A DNA stretch of 64,000 nucleotides from assembly GCA_012932295.1 (NCBI GenBank), contig JAAONU010000019.1, positions 23,817,908-23,881,907 of the forward strand. Reading direction: 5' to 3'. Position numbers and translations under genes: made by a program. The stretch's first letter is position 1. Each line of letters opens with the position of its first letter. Shown piece by piece: positions 20,115 to 33,800 of this stretch. A model generated the notes under the pieces. It saw nothing but the letters and a program-made list of their open reading frames with translations. It ran no database searches and was not told where the DNA came from. The DNA comes from Cyclina sinensis. Its lineage: Eukaryota > Mollusca > Bivalvia > Venerida > Veneridae.

Positions 20115-20960
20115 TAGGTGAAGCCTGTTAACCTTGCAATAAACATGCCTTAGGGTTAATTAATCAAGTTCAAAACAGGGCGGGGTAGGGAGGGCAGGTG
20201 GGGGGTAAGTAAAAATAAATTACCCCCACTTTATTATTTTGATTACTTCTAAAGAATAACTTCTCCAGAAACCTTTTTATTCCTACCCCCTTTTTCTTTA
20301 TCACTCGGATTGCTTGTAAATAATTGTTTGTCCAATTTTTAAAGGGTCATAAAGTATTATTAAGAGATAAACGTGACTTTAGCAGTAGCAGAAGGTATCA
20401 GTAGATAAAAGCAAAAGGTAAAACATGTGCATTTTGTAATTACTATGACTGCGGGTTGAGAATCAAGTACAAAAGCAGTGCGGGCGGGTGTGGGGGCGCG
20501 GGGGAGAGACAGGAGTGGGAGTATAGTAGTTATAGACCAGACAAATAATTAAACAGAAGGGCGACTTTTCATAACAACTCCGACCAATGTTTGAACACCT
20601 GCTGTGACCTTGACCTTGACCTTATGCTATGGGAATGATTGTGTTCTATCAAATTAGTTCGAAGAATGTTGAAGTTAGAGGCTGGACAAAGAATTAGTAT
20701 GGACAGGCAGACACACGCAAACTTAGAACACGACCAGTTTTACTCGTATGGGACCAATTAATCGTGTAATTTTAAGTAAGAAACAAACATATAAAAATTC
20801 TGAAAGTTAAGAGCATCAGAGTAACAGCATCTAACCCGGCTTTTTTATATTCTAAATATGTAGGTCTTGACTGTTGTTAGAATTATGTCAAAAAGGAAAC
20901 AATAGACAGAGGCTTGAAAGACATGTAAATACTTGATGGTAAGGATGCAAGGGCAGGCGG
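20115..20960. repeat. Repeat-rich intergenic stretch
   Basis: It contains G-rich runs near 20170 and 20480, a few stray 44-bp-type motifs near 20370-20420, and from about 20565 a degenerate dispersed repeat with GACCTTGACCTTGACCTT and GGACAGGCAGAC. No gene seen. Confidence 0.45.
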
Positions 20961-21300
20961 ACTATTTTTTACCTGTTGGTTCCCTCTGAGGAACAGTTGT
21001 GCAGAGTTATGTAAAGTCAGGTTATGTACAACTGAGTAGCCAAGTGGACACAAATATACTTCGCGGGACGGATATACATGCAGACAGACAGTTTCTGCTT
21101 TACCTGTTGTCTCCTAATAGTGAACATTTGTGCCGATGTGTTTTTCAAAAAAACAAAAAAATCCATCATGTACCACCAGTTTACATGGTGGACACAAACA
21201 GTATCTGTATTACTTGACAGGACAGACAAGTGAGCAGACGAACAGTTCCTTCCTTACTTGTTGGCTCCTTCTAGTGAACATTTGTGACATCAGTTTTGCC
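20960..21300. repeat. Three-copy degenerate repeat
   Basis: The motif ACYTGTTGGYTCCYTCT followed by AGTGAACATTTGTG recurs near 20971, 21100 and 21256, with spacing of about 130-155 bp. Overlapping short frames on both strands are not convincing genes. Confidence 0.5.
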
Positions 21301-21599
21301 TCAGTGATTTAGGAGGAGATGCTGTATAAAGTTGACACACTGACACACAAAGGATACGTGGCAATCATTATAGTTAACCCTGATCACTTTGTCATCTGAT
21401 ACGCTTCGAACTAGAAAATGCTGCTATTGTCAATATCAAAGCATTAGGCTTTTTATGAGAAAATGTTTCAAAAAGGTTTTAAGGTTCACAAGACAATACT
21501 ACATATCAAATTTCTTACTATTTCCTTCAAAAGTTTTGAAGAGTGTATCTTTTTTTGTCTTTGTAAAACATCTGACTCATAGACGGGGCCAGAAATAAC

Positions 21600-22010
21600 C
21601 ATAGGAGAAAGTTTGAAGAATCTTAGTAGAAGTACACTGGGCAAGGCTAGTAAAATTCAGAACTCTATGCCTGGTGGATTCAAGAAAGAATTTTTAAAAA
21701 TTCCAGTGCAAAAAAGATGAGCCCATATGCAAAGCTTGAACAATCTTAGTAAAGGTCCACTTATATACCTTTTGTGAAAAACAATCTACAACTCCGGGCT
21801 TTGTACTTTCATAGAAAAAGAATTTTAAATATTTCGTAAAACATTTGACCCCTTTGGAAAGGCTATTATATATATATAGTACATCCAGGGACATAAGTTG
21901 AAGGAATTTGATAGAGGCCCCGTAGATAATGCTACTCAAGAACTTCACAACTCTGGGCCTGGTGGTTTTAAGCAAGATTTCAAAAATGTTTTTATGGTTC
22001 TACATTAATG
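21600..22010. repeat. Degenerate tandem repeat, about 100-160 bp units
   Basis: Blocks sharing TTGAAGAATCTTAGTA, a GTCCACT-like segment, AACTCTGGGCCTGGTGG and TCAAGAAAGA recur three times with heavy divergence. Short minus-strand frames here are artefacts. Confidence 0.45.
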
Positions 22011-23080
22011 CAATTCTTAAGACAACTTTGGTAAGGCTTCGTGATCATATTCATATGCAATGACCAAAAAGACTAAGGGAAACAACTCTAGAATAGTACT
22101 TGCTTATGTAAAAAACGCCTGATTAATATTAATTTGCTCACTGCTAAAAAATCGGTTTCTTAGTCTTTTGACAGATGTTTATGAAAATTGTTCTTTTGTT
22201 AAGTACACATGGTTTAAAAATAGGCTATGCACCAATTACAAAGATGTTTCGTGATGATACATATTAACATACTTTATTTTTCTGCAATTGTGCTGCCTGC
22301 CTATCTTACAATATCTAATACTACAAAATTCAGCAAAATATACATTATCACAAGATTGTCTTTTTTAAAACTGCAAAAAGATGTTCAAAACCTTTGAAAA
22401 TAATGTTAAGAAAAACAAATTTGTCTGTAGATTAATTCCTTCATTCTGCTACCTCTGTTCAACGAGGAAAATGAAAAACAAGACATATTCTGGTATCCCT
22501 AAGGAATAATGTATTTTATGACTAAACAGGCGTACACTAAAATTTCGAGCATTCCATTTTCTTTAAAACCATGAAAATATGAATGGTATTGAATAAATCA
22601 TTCCATAATGTGGAGGTGTCAGCCGAAAATTCCAAGTACAACAGGTTAACTGAGTGCATTTATATTTGTATATATATATATATAGTTGTTGTTGTTGTTG
22701 TTGTTGTACCTTTTTGGGGGTGGAAAGCCATTTCTTATTGAGAAATAAGCATTGTTTTTGTTTCATTAACTTTATAAAAGACATGGGTAAGAAATAAAAA
22801 TATATGATTTAATTTCCGGTAAATCAATAGTGGCAATTAACAAAAAGTTAATGACAAAAAACTGGACAAATATGATGATAACATCTACGTAATCAGTGAG
22901 AATCTGAGAAACACTCTTGGCCATTTTTTCCAAGAATTTTAATTTTTAGAAATTCATTTCTTACCACTGTGATAGATAAATATACACACCTCTAGGGCGC
23001 CAGAGTGGAACTACGATGGTCCTTATAGGATACCATTGATAAGCTATCTATAAATGCTCAATATTATTTACATATATTGT
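22010..23080. other. Intergenic, no gene seen
   Basis: AT-rich sequence with one compound microsatellite (22668-22707). The 73-codon minus-strand frame across the microsatellite (a run of glutamines) is a translation of the GTT tract. Confidence 0.5.
22668..22707. repeat. Compound (TA)n(GTT)n microsatellite
   Basis: About eight TA units run directly into about seven GTT units. Confidence 0.9.
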
Positions 23081-23081
23081 T

Positions 23082-24400
23082 TTAAGCACCTTTTGTATAA
23101 TTGAATGAAGTACAAAAACCATATTGTGATTCATTAAAAATATGTTGAGTTTCGCACCATTTATTCAACCTATTTCTAAGAGCAAGTGAAAATATTTTTT
23201 CTGTAACATTTACCAATGTGATATATGTACTTCGATAATAAGCAGGGTCGTCAAAACATGGCTTTTTATGTACAGGGACAATGCCACATTTACACCACAG
23301 ATCAGGATAAACAACCGTATTATATATTTTATTAAAACTAGTAACAAGATAATTGAATAAATTCATTAGCATCAATGAAAAAAATCTGCAACAATATTGC
23401 AAAAATCCCTACTTTTATTTATTTGTAATGCTTTGATATCGTTTTAATGATTTTCTCAACTGTAAAAAGACAATCAAGATCATCTATTGTAGAATAATTT
23501 TTAAATTTAAATTTCTGTTCTATTCTACACCAACAAATTCATTCGTACAATGAGTTGACATATGTTTAAAATGTTGAACAAATTCATCTATACTAACATT
23601 TGAAGTATTATTTTGACTACTTGATTTAAATGTTTAACGTATTTTCAAAATGTTCTTGGACTCTGCTTACTTAAATTTAACAACGTAGACATTTGTTTTG
23701 AGTTGCACTGCCCTTTTTGCCTATCCCTGCTTGACAAAATATTTCGTCTTTTTAAAAATGTTGGTGTCATTCGAAACGGTCATTCAAAAAAAACAGATTT
23801 AGCTCGTTTGCATTGACTGTTAAACCAGAGAGACTTCTTAACCTATGGTTTCTGTTTACTTTTTATATAAGTTTTACCATATAATTTAAAAGAAATATCA
23901 TAAACTATGTTTGAAAAATTACTAATACATGAATCAATACCCAATCTATTATGTATTAAATCAACATTCAAATTGTCAAAAAAACACCTTTACTTTCCGA
24001 TAAAAAAGTATTAAGATTAACAAAGTCTGATTAATCCGACATATTTTTTTCATATGTCAAAGTATCTGTGCTATAATACACCATATTTACACAATCTATT
24101 GAAAATTCAATACGACAATGATCCGAAAATTCCGTTAAATCGGTATAATATTATATTGAAAATTGTTATAATCCGTGATAAGGTAATCAACTACACTCCT
24201 ACCTGTGTCGTTTTACCTCGTGGCAAGTGAAATTACCATCTACGAGACGGCCATTAGTTATTAACAAATGATTCTCCTTACATGAAGATATTAATTTATT
24301 TCCAGAACTATTGACCGTTGTATCACGAGAAATTCGTTCGGAAATAAATAATGTATACATATAATCAATAGGTAGGTCGACATTGTAAACATTCAGATTT
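23082..24400 (-). pseudogene. Non-LTR retrotransposon (LINE) relic
   Basis: On the minus strand, an upstream part (about 24330-24080) shows an AP-endonuclease C-terminus: LLITNGRL.DGNFTCHE, a frameshifted VDYLIT-like block and LTEFSDHCRIEFS, with the SDHC motif. A linker near 23830 reads PWFN.QCKRAK. The downstream part (23402-23082) is the start of a reverse transcriptase: YPDLWCKCGIVPVHKK, DPAYYRSTYITL, RNRLNKWCE and ESQYGF. Stops and frameshifts are frequent, and the catalytic part of the RT is absent, so it is inactive. The clade cannot be assigned. Confidence 0.75.
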
Positions 24401-24482
24401 TATCTTTGTCAGTTTGCAAATGAAACCACAAATGTAAAAAAAAATTACAAACACCGGGTGTTCCATATAACTAGATGGGTGT

Positions 24483-25594
24483 TCAGTGGAACACTTGTGT
24501 CGCCCTTGGGTACTCTGTTAGAATAACTAAAAAGGTAAACAAGAGCCTGCTGGAAAAGACAGCATGCTCCACTTTTCTCAGTGCTGGATAATTAATTATA
24601 AGCCAAGTTAAACAAGAGGCCCAAGTGAAAAAAATTTGACTGGGGCAGGGCAAGTACCTAGTCATACAAGATGAAAAATTTTTTTTGGGTCAAGTCAAGT
24701 CGTTACGTATTTAAAAAAAATGGGCTCCGAGGTGGGAGGGGGAAGGATAGGAAGTCAAGTACCTATGTATTTACAAAAAACAAATTCAGGCCCGGGGGTT
24801 GGGGGGGGGAAGGACTAGTTTGGTGGTTGGATGCGGAGTCAAGTACCTATGTATTAAATTTGGGTCGGGGGGGGGGGGGGGGGGGTGACTGGTTGGGGAG
24901 AGGGGATTGAAGGTGGATGGGGAGTCAAGTACCTATGTATTAAAATTTAAAAAAAAGGGCCGGGTCCCCATGCAGAGGGGACGGGGGGTACTTACCCATC
25001 TCATGTCAGTTAATATTCTATTTCTAGGCTTAAGAAGTTTTTTTCCTATATATAAGTATAAGCAAAATCAAGTGACAAAATAAATCTGAGGGTTATCTGC
25101 CCTTGAGAAATTGTGTTGTCTTAAGTGATACAATTGTAAGCATTACAATTGGAAAGTTTGATGAAGAAATATTAAGAAATGGCATAATTATAGCCAATGT
25201 TAAGTTTTCATGACAAAATCCAAGTACAAAAAGGGGCATAACTCTGTCAATTGTGACCTTGGCCTAAAGATTTTGGCATCATCTTGACCCTGTTGTCGTA
25301 ACAATATAATTTGAAAGTTTGATGTCGAAATGTAAAGAAATGGCAAAGTTATTGCCAACGTTAAGTTTTCATGACAAAATCCAAGTACAAGAAGGGGCAT
25401 AACTCTGTCAAATGTGACCTTGACCTAGAAATTTTGGCGTCATCCCGACCCTGTTGTCATAAGCAATACAATTTGAAAGTTTGATAAGATAATGTTTGGA
25501 AATGGCAAAGTTATAGCCAACGTTAAGTTTTCGTGACGGACCGACGGACAAAGCGATCCCTATGTATCGCCGTTTCTTCGAAAGGGCGACACAA
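24483..25594. repeat. Composite repeat bounded by 13-bp inverted ends
   Basis: TTGTGTCGCCCTT occurs at 24495-24507 and in inverted form at 25582-25594. Inside are AAGAGCCTGCTGGAAAAGAC, four degenerate copies of GGAGTCAAGTACCTATGTAT (24650-24960) with long G tracts (one of about 20 G near 24868), and about 2.5 copies of a 161-bp tandem repeat (about 25060-25540) with AAGTTTTCATGACAAAATCC. A GACGGACCGACGGAC tract precedes the right end. It looks like an interspersed, non-autonomous mobile repeat. No coding region. Confidence 0.55.
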
Positions 25595-25599
25595 AAACG

Positions 25600-26420
25600 A
25601 TCACTTTTAAAGTTGAAATGCGCTCTTTGAAACAAAGTGTCCACATCCCGTTTAATTAAAGTAATCTGAATAAAGGAGTAGAAGCTCCGTTTGGTTTTAC
25701 AGAACAAAGTCGTATTTTTGAAAGAAAAAGGTTAAAATTTTATCAAGACTTTAAAGTTCCAGTTTCACTATCAAAGTTAAAATATACTAAAATGACAAAC
25801 TTTTGACATACATGTATTCGTAACAACTTTGCATCTTACGAACATCTAAATTTTAAAATTTGCGAGAAAAACCAACGGCTTGCAAATTAGCTACGGTCAC
25901 GTGGTTAGTAACGAGACCTTAGGCAAATCTATATTTATTATAAACATAACGAATGTCGAATGTCTGTTTTAATTTCCGATAACTGTAAGAAGAATAGTTG
26001 TAAGAAATGCTTAAATCCTATTGTTTTAGTATATCTCATCATTGCAAGTGAACTTGGATATTTAATCATGATATCACTACTAAATTATTATTCAACCCAC
26101 CTCTAGTTCGAGCTGAAGACATCCAATTTATATACTACGTAAAATTTGATAGGAATCACTTTTTTATTTTTTATTTCTTAAATATCTTTTTAATGATAAC
26201 CTCAATATAACTGATTTTTTCTCATACATGTAGTTTATTCATATGGCAAAGCCAACCTGTCCAGCAGATTTTGATTGTTTACCTGTACATGGCTCGAGAT
26301 GCACAGGAAAAGCGATACCCCTGGAAAAGTGGTGCACCGCGGGCATGTACCTTCATGTACATATCCGTTTTATTAAGACTTCGCTTGTGCATGGTAACGT
26401 TTATATCGAACCTAGCACTG
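25600..26420. other. Intergenic, no gene seen
   Basis: AT-rich and featureless apart from short frames without recognisable content. The left part of the Tc1-like element may extend into it, but I could not identify its terminal repeat. Confidence 0.4.
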
Positions 26421-26423
26421 GTC

Positions 26424-27095
26424 ATGGCAAATCTACGGCAAAGACGGCGTATTGACGATGAGGAGATGAATAGGGGGTAGGGATGCTTGAGGCTGGGCGT
26501 TCCCAACGGCACGTGGCAGGTGTTCTTGGGGTGTCCCAGAGCACCGTTGCCAGGATGTGGTGACGGTTTCAAACTTACGGGCATGTCACGCATAGGCATG
26601 GCAGAGGGCGTCAGAGGTCCACAACTCAGCGTGAGGACCGGTTTATTGTCGTTCAGGCGCGACGTCAGCGCTTTGTTACCGCTACTGCCCTCCAAAATGA
26701 CTTCCAGAATGCCACTGGTGTAAGACTTTCCATTCAAACCATCAGGAACCGTCTTCATACAGCTGGCATGAGGACTAGAAGGCTAGCAATCCGAATCCCA
26801 TTCACGCGAAACCATATCCAGGCACGTATTCAATGGGCCCGCGATCACGCCAGGTGGACGCTGCATGACTGGACGCCAGTGCTGCTCACTGACGAGTCTA
26901 GATTTTGTGTGGACTTCACTGACAGGCGAGTGCGGGTATGGAGATCCGCCAATGAGCGTTTGGCACCCGTATGTGTTGCTACCCATGACCATCATGGCGG
27001 GGGCTCGGTCATGGTGTGGGCGGGCATTAGCATGTGTATGCAGGGAAGAACGGACCTGCACATTGTTCAAAACGGCACATTGAAACCAAACTGTT
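26424..27095 (+). pseudogene. Truncated Tc1-like transposase
   Basis: It starts ATGGCAAATCTACGGCAAAG (MANLRQRRRIDDEE), shifts frame once near 26478, then gives MLEAGRSQRHVAGVLGVSQS, an HTH DNA-binding segment. After an in-frame TGA at 26561, it continues through HGRGRQRSTTQRED, QTIRNRLHTAGMRTRR and the first catalytic motif LLTDESRFCV, then VWR..NERLAP and GGGSVMVWAGIS. Homology stops near 27090, so the second aspartate and final acid residue are missing. It is a young but dead copy with one frameshift, one nonsense change and a lost 3' end. It is a different copy from, and less decayed than, the relic in SLC28 intron 1. Confidence 0.82.
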
Positions 27096-27848
27096 GTCAT
27101 ATGAACATATTTTCAGAATCACAACAAAAAATGTACCTTTCAACCTTATGTAGTAAATATACACATTCTTATAAGTGATCCCTATCAAATTTTGTGTAGT
27201 ATATAATAACAATAACCGCCTTTAAAATGATGATAGTCATGTTCGAATAGTTACATCTTTAGTGGTCTAGGAAGAAATTCACGTTTTACTGAAGTGAAAG
27301 AATTTTTTCTGCGTTCCTAAATTTTGTTCTAGCTTTATATTTCAATTCCTGTCCAAAAACCTTTCAAACGGGATATTTCCTTTTCCCGTAAATTATGAGC
27401 AATCATGCTGACATTTCTTTTAGAGATGCAAGAGACAGAGTTGATAGTAATGTTTCAAGCTTTTGGCGTTGAACATAAAGTAACCCAAAATGGACCATCA
27501 TTGCAGTACAACACTTGTATTCTCGAGCGCATAACAGAAATGAGATAATCGTGACTGAAAGAAAATAATATAAAAGCATAATGAGTAAAAGAACTTTGGC
27601 TTGTCAGAAAATTCATTTAGGGAAAAAACTGAAAGACGCGCCTATATTGGCAGGGAGTAAGCCGTCAATTTTCATAAAGTGTACCCTTCTGATTTTAACC
27701 AATCAAAAATCGCCGGAAATAGAATATCTAAACGAGACGGGCACCTGACAGTCTTAGCAACCGCCAGGACAACAGAACGCACACGGACAACACAGTTGGA
27801 GGGAGTAGGGAATATTTTATTTTTTAATGAAATAAGAAAGCTGCAAGT
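27096..27848 (+). promoter_or_regulatory. Dynein gene upstream region
   Basis: This should include the promoter and 5' UTR. An in-frame TGA at 27828-27830 with no intervening ATG fixes the start at 27849, where position -3 is A. An RFX half-site-like AGCAAC occurs at 27756-27761, 88 bases before the start; a full X-box is not present. No TATA box can be argued. Confidence 0.4.
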
Positions 27849-30800
27849 ATGTCTGCAGCGGACTTAGAGATCGGCGATAGCCGAGTGGAGTTTATTGCTG
27901 ATTATGTTATAAAAACAACAAAATGCAAACCGGACAAGTTCATGAAAATGTACAATGTCGACGAAACGAAACAGATGATCTTGGAGTGGTTCGACAAAGC
28001 TGATGTTCCTGCCTTAATAATTGTCAGCAATCCAGGAGGATCCTTAACGGCACAGTATGAATGGCCAGCTAATCCAAAACAGAAAGCTTGTTATTTTGTG
28101 AAGAAAGGCAAAGATGCCATCCCAAAGGATATTCCATTCAGACAGGCAGTCTTGTATGGAGATCTTTCTTATTCTCCTCTGGACCAGCTCTCAGCCTTTG
28201 TTGATGAGGTGAGTATTGTATGTTTCATTACGCTTCAAACTAACTTCACTTTCTGTGTATGGCTCTAAGAATGTGAATAAAAATCACACAGTTAAATTTA
28301 GCCATTGTCTAGATTGGCCCAAACCAAACAATAAAATCAAGGACTATGGGGCAAATTTTCCATTTTATCAAAAAAATAATGTAACATTAAAAAAAGAAAT
28401 GTTAACAGATTTGAAAAGTGATGTCAGGTTCAAATAATTACCAATTTCCTTTCTTTTGGCTGTTGGTAATATATCATAGCCATGGTAACAAGTACTAACA
28501 CAGTCACGGATACTAATAATCTGTTAGCAGAGTATTACTGAATCTGTTAGGAATGTATTACTGGAAAAAGTAATGACAATATATGACTGATCCATAGAGA
28601 ATTCTTCGAATACAATACATGTCCCAACAAATTTTTACATGCGCAGCCAGCTAATTTAAAATTGACCTATTAACAGACTTTCAGAAAATACTAGACTTGC
28701 GGTAAAAAAGTATTTGTTTGAGTTGCAATTTTATCTACTGTACACTTTTAATTTGCTAAACTTTTTGAGGTAAATAGCAAGATGCATTGTCTGCCTCTTC
28801 AGTTAAAAGTAAGTTGAGTAAGAATTTTTTCTACAGGTTCTGGTTCCATTGCTTTCCAATGAGAGGAACCATGATCACTGGCCAAATGTTGTGTCCAAGG
28901 ATGTCACTCGACATGTGCACAACTTGAAAGGCAATGTCTTTGTAGTGTCTGGTCAAGCAAAGGGAAAAACACTACTGCCTTTGCCAGTAGGAGCTGACCG
29001 TGTCCATGAAATTGAACTAGATGGGTAAATTCAAGTTTAACTTTTTCTATGATGAAGATTCTTTTTAAGAAAGAATTTCTCAGAACACTCATGGCAAAGA
29101 CTTCAAATGACCTTAAATTTGATGTTCTGAAGAGCATTATCATAATCTAGAAATAAACATAGGAATGTCTTAATTCAGATAGCATGAATTTTTACATTAA
29201 TTACAACTTACAAATTACAATCTAGAATCACTGTTCAATTTAATGAAGATGATAGGTTCATTGCATAACAATTAATGTACACATTTTCTGCTACTGTAAA
29301 TTTAATTTTAAGAAAAACTAAACTTAGTATTTTTAAACATTTGATTTGCTGAACCTTTCAGGACTGATGCTTTTGACCGAGCTCTAATTCACACTATTGA
29401 ATCCATGGTAATTGAGTGGACCCATCAGATTCAAGATGTCCTGAAAAGAGATTCTGCCCAGCCACTGCTTGAAGGTTTGAATCCAACACCTTTTGTGGAA
29501 CTTGAATTCTGGAAGAACAAAGCTTCTAATCTGGAGTGCATTTATGAACAGGTAGGTAATAGTTCATGGTGAGAAAAAGTCTCAGAAAGATGTAAACTAG
29601 TTGACATCCTTTTGTTTTGTCTAGTGCATTTTGTATTTGTAAAAAGTATCTAGTGTGGTCTGACTGATTTATAATTTTTAAAATGTTAGTGATAATCTTC
29701 AATTATCTTATGATGTATTTACACTATATAGTTTTCATCAAGTGTTTGACTTATAATTTCTCTTCCAATTCTCTTTATGATTAGAGCACAACTTGGAGAC
29801 AAAAACTTAGCAGTAGATTATTCTTGAACAGGGTTGAGAATTTATCTAAGTTTAATGGTGTGACAGAAAATTTCAGCTTTTCAAGAAAGAAAATAAAATA
29901 AGCTCAAAACAACTGAACTTAGATTTTGTACTCATTGGTTACAGCTAAGGGATCCCAAAGTGAGAAAAATGGCTGAACTTCTGGAGAAAACTGGCAGTAG
30001 CTACTTTCTGTCCTTCAAAGAAATCTTCAGGGATTGTGTAGCAGGTATATTTTCTAGTTTGTTTTATTTTTTTTTATTTTTTGAAATTGTTTCAAAACCA
30101 AAGTTATAGAAATCGACAGTACATTGTTCAAGCTATTGATAAAATTATAACTCAAATAATCAACTTCATTTGGTAATTTTAAAGATTTTAAGCTGGTCAT
30201 TATGGTGATATTGTGTAGTGGTGAAAAAGTGCCAAATTTTAAATCGTCTAAATATCACCATGTTGTGAATAAACTTAATGAAATAATTTGTTTTTCAGCA
30301 TTGACTGAAGCCCAGGATATCAACATGTACCTGAAACCAATGAGGCATCATTTTGAGGACTACGAACAGGCTGAGTTTGATGAAAGTAAGAAGCTGTTTG
30401 GACCCATGATGAATGCCCTCTGTCTTGTCTGGGCCAACTCAGAGTACTACAATACCCCTGCAAGAATCATTGTCCTACTACAAGAAATGTGCAACATGAT
30501 CATGGGAATGGTGGGTATAATTTGTTATGAAGTCAACAACATACAAGTGTACAGGTCAGCCGGTCATTTCTGCCTTCTCAGCTGAATCTGTGAAACTGAT
30601 TAGCTTATTTCAAGTGCCTAAATTTTATTCAGCAGCTAGTTGTCAAACCTGCTTAATTCTGAATGTTTATTTAGGTGTCGGGTTTACTTGAGTGCAAAAT
30701 GATGATTCTGTAATCTAGAAGAGATTCAAAATCATTTTTAAATTGAAGCTGTATTTTAGATCTGTTCAGTTCTGTAATTCTTTCCCCTTTGGGACTCTGC

Positions 30801-33800
30801 TACTCTGTGGCATGTTAGATCTGGCATATTCTGTTGTTCCAGTGTATTTTATGGTTTTTAAAATAACCTTCTTCAAGTTAGGCCTGTTAGTTAAATCAAC
30901 AGTCTTATTTAGCTACTAACTTGTCACCTTGAATATCAAACTAGCAGTTGATGCAAACTGTTATGCAGTATGCCATGTAAACTAGAACAAACTCTTTTTA
31001 ATCAGGGTTGGCCAGTGTTACTTGAAATTAAAACAGTGGCATAAGTTATTAAGATAAAGTTTTAATGGTTTGGAAAGTTTTCAGATTGTTTTGCGTTCTG
31101 ACCCAAATCACCATACAATTTATTTTTATATGTAACACAGGCATTTTGTTTGAATGGAAAAAAAATTGGCAATGGAAAAAAAACCTAAAATGGTTCCAAG
31201 ATTAAATAGTTCCCAAATCCCCAAGTGTGCACAAACTGTTTTATTTTGGCAAATTTCCAAACTTTTATATAAATCGGTAGGTACAATACATTGATCACTG
31301 ATAAAGAAAATCTATATCTCTTTATTTAATAAGCATTTAAAAGAGGTTTTATGCAATAGGCAATGATTAATTCAGAAATGTCTGCTTTGGCAACTTGCAT
31401 GGAGACAGCTAATATGCATGATTAAAATACAGCTACCAACAGTATACATGTAGTTCATTTTACAGTACATTATATCATGTTAAATAACAAGGGATTGTGT
31501 ATTACTTGAGCTATTTTTTTCTTTTGGAAAAAAAATATCTCTCATAGCCAAATGTGAATAAATGAAATGATTAAAGTGTAATTCTAAGTAATTTGCACTT
31601 CATAATAGAACGGTTAGTACTTTCACAATACTGTTACTGTCAAATTTATGTAATATTTGAATAAATGACTGAAGCACTGATTTATATATACTGGTAATCC
31701 AGATATCAGCAAAGTTGCAAACACATGAGTACAGAGACGTTTGAGGCCATCTATGACTGCCCTGCCACAAATACTGGTTCACAAACTTACAAGTGATGTG
31801 TACTTAAATTTGCAAACATCTGTTCCATTATCATCCCATTTCCTTGACTGTCACAGCTTGCTAGTTCTTGCTTATTGACTGTGAACATAAAAAATAACTT
31901 TAGATTTTAGTCGCAGAGGAAATTTAGCATAATAATATCCGTGTTTGTTGACAAAAGGTTCAGTACTACTAGTGCAATTACCAGTGAAGGTGATTCCACA
32001 TTGAAAGATTAATAAATGTAAAAAAAGAATTTATTATAGAGAAAGAAAATATTGTACCTTGACTTTTCTGTCTGAACAGGCTTCCACATTCCTTGAACCA
32101 CTTGAGCTTTTCAAAGGTGAAGTTGAGGAGACGATCGACAAAGTGCGCAAGGCCTGTGATGTTCTTAAAGGCTTCAAAGAGGAATATGAGGTCCATCGCC
32201 AGAAACTCAGCACATACTTCACAGATGGGAAGGAACCCAGAGAGTGGGAGTTTGCCCCAAAGCTTGTGTTTGCTCGCTACGACAAGTTCTGTGAACGTGC
32301 TGAAATTGTCAAGGTATTGAAAATTGATATGGTTGTACTAATGACTAGCTAACAGCTCAGAAGGCATTTAAAAACTGATTATTTACTTTAAAAAGAAACT
32401 GTTTGATACAGAATTATTCCTTCTTTAGATTTTATAATGGTAATTACAAGCCAGATATACTAAAGAGACATAGTCACTGAATATTTAATTATTTTACATT
32501 GATTCATTACAACTGCCTTTTAAGTTGGTAATTTTATTATTGTTCCAATTCTTTCAAATCTAACAACTTTCTTGAATGGCTTCTTGATTTTTGTAAATAT
32601 CAGACCCTGATGGAGACCGCCCTTGAGTTTATGAAGCTTGAGAAGATTGAGATAGGTGGTATCAAGGGTAAAGTACTCAGTCAACAGGTCGTCAACATCT
32701 TTGAAGAGTTCCAGAACCAATACAAGGTCTTCACCGATGCCACATACAACTGTCTGGACCCGAATGATCCTGTAAGTTTAACATTCAGATTATTTTTTTT
32801 GCTCTTGATGTGCAAAGTATTGTTTTTCCACCTGCCTGTATTTCAAACCATTATTATAATGTATATACTACATTGGGAATTTATAAGACGTTTTCTTTTT
32901 TACTTCAGATATTTTCGTTCAATTTCTAGTGAAATTTAAGTAAAGACATTAAGTGCAGTGCTTTCACCATTTATTTACCACATGTACTTTAGTCATAAGA
33001 AATGAAGTTTTATGAACTATTCATGATGGTATTAAGTTTTGAGTTGAAGATGCACAGTTTGTACCCTTTTTTTTTTTTTTTTGGACAGAGCTTCATCAAT
33101 CAGTACAAGCAGTTTGAGGAGATTGTTGAAGATTATGACCGCAGACTGGCAACTATCATCTGTCAGGCATTTGACGATACCTCCGGGCTTGAGAGTACCT
33201 TCAAGGTATGTACAACCATCATGTCCCTTTTAAATGAAGTTGAGTCTGCTTAGCATTGCTAAGAAAAGTACTATGATATTTGCTTTGGAATTATACTAAC
33301 AGTACAATATGATAAGTTGTTACAGCTTTGTTTAGGACAATAAAATTGTATAATTTAAACCCTTGAGAAGGTGTCCAGATGCAAGGCAGACTTCCAATCC
33401 AAAGGTTAGTGGTTTGATTCCAGCCAGGCGTATGAATCTTCAATGACTTACCACATTCTACACTTCCAGTACTGGAAGAAAACATTCTTTTAGCAGGAGT
33501 AATATAAATTGTTTCCAAGGTTAAGTAGAATGGTTAAGTTGAGATTAAAATGTCACCTGATTTAAAGAAAACATGTACATGTATAAACTTGAATAACTGG
33601 TACAATTTTTTCATAGCTATTGGACATCATGGGTACTCTGTTGGACCGTCCCTTGATAAAGAAAGACTTTGAAGGGAAGTACCCCGTACTGGTTGAGATG
33701 ATGAACAAGGAAATGGATATCGCCAAGGAAATCTACGACAACCAGATGCAGACTAAGCAGGAGCGTGGAAAGATCCCAATCCACAAGAACATGCCAAATG

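Noticed and set aside
26487..26723. Separate small genes overlapping the transposase
   Set aside because: They are other frames of the Tc1-like pseudogene, which explains the sequence on the plus strand.
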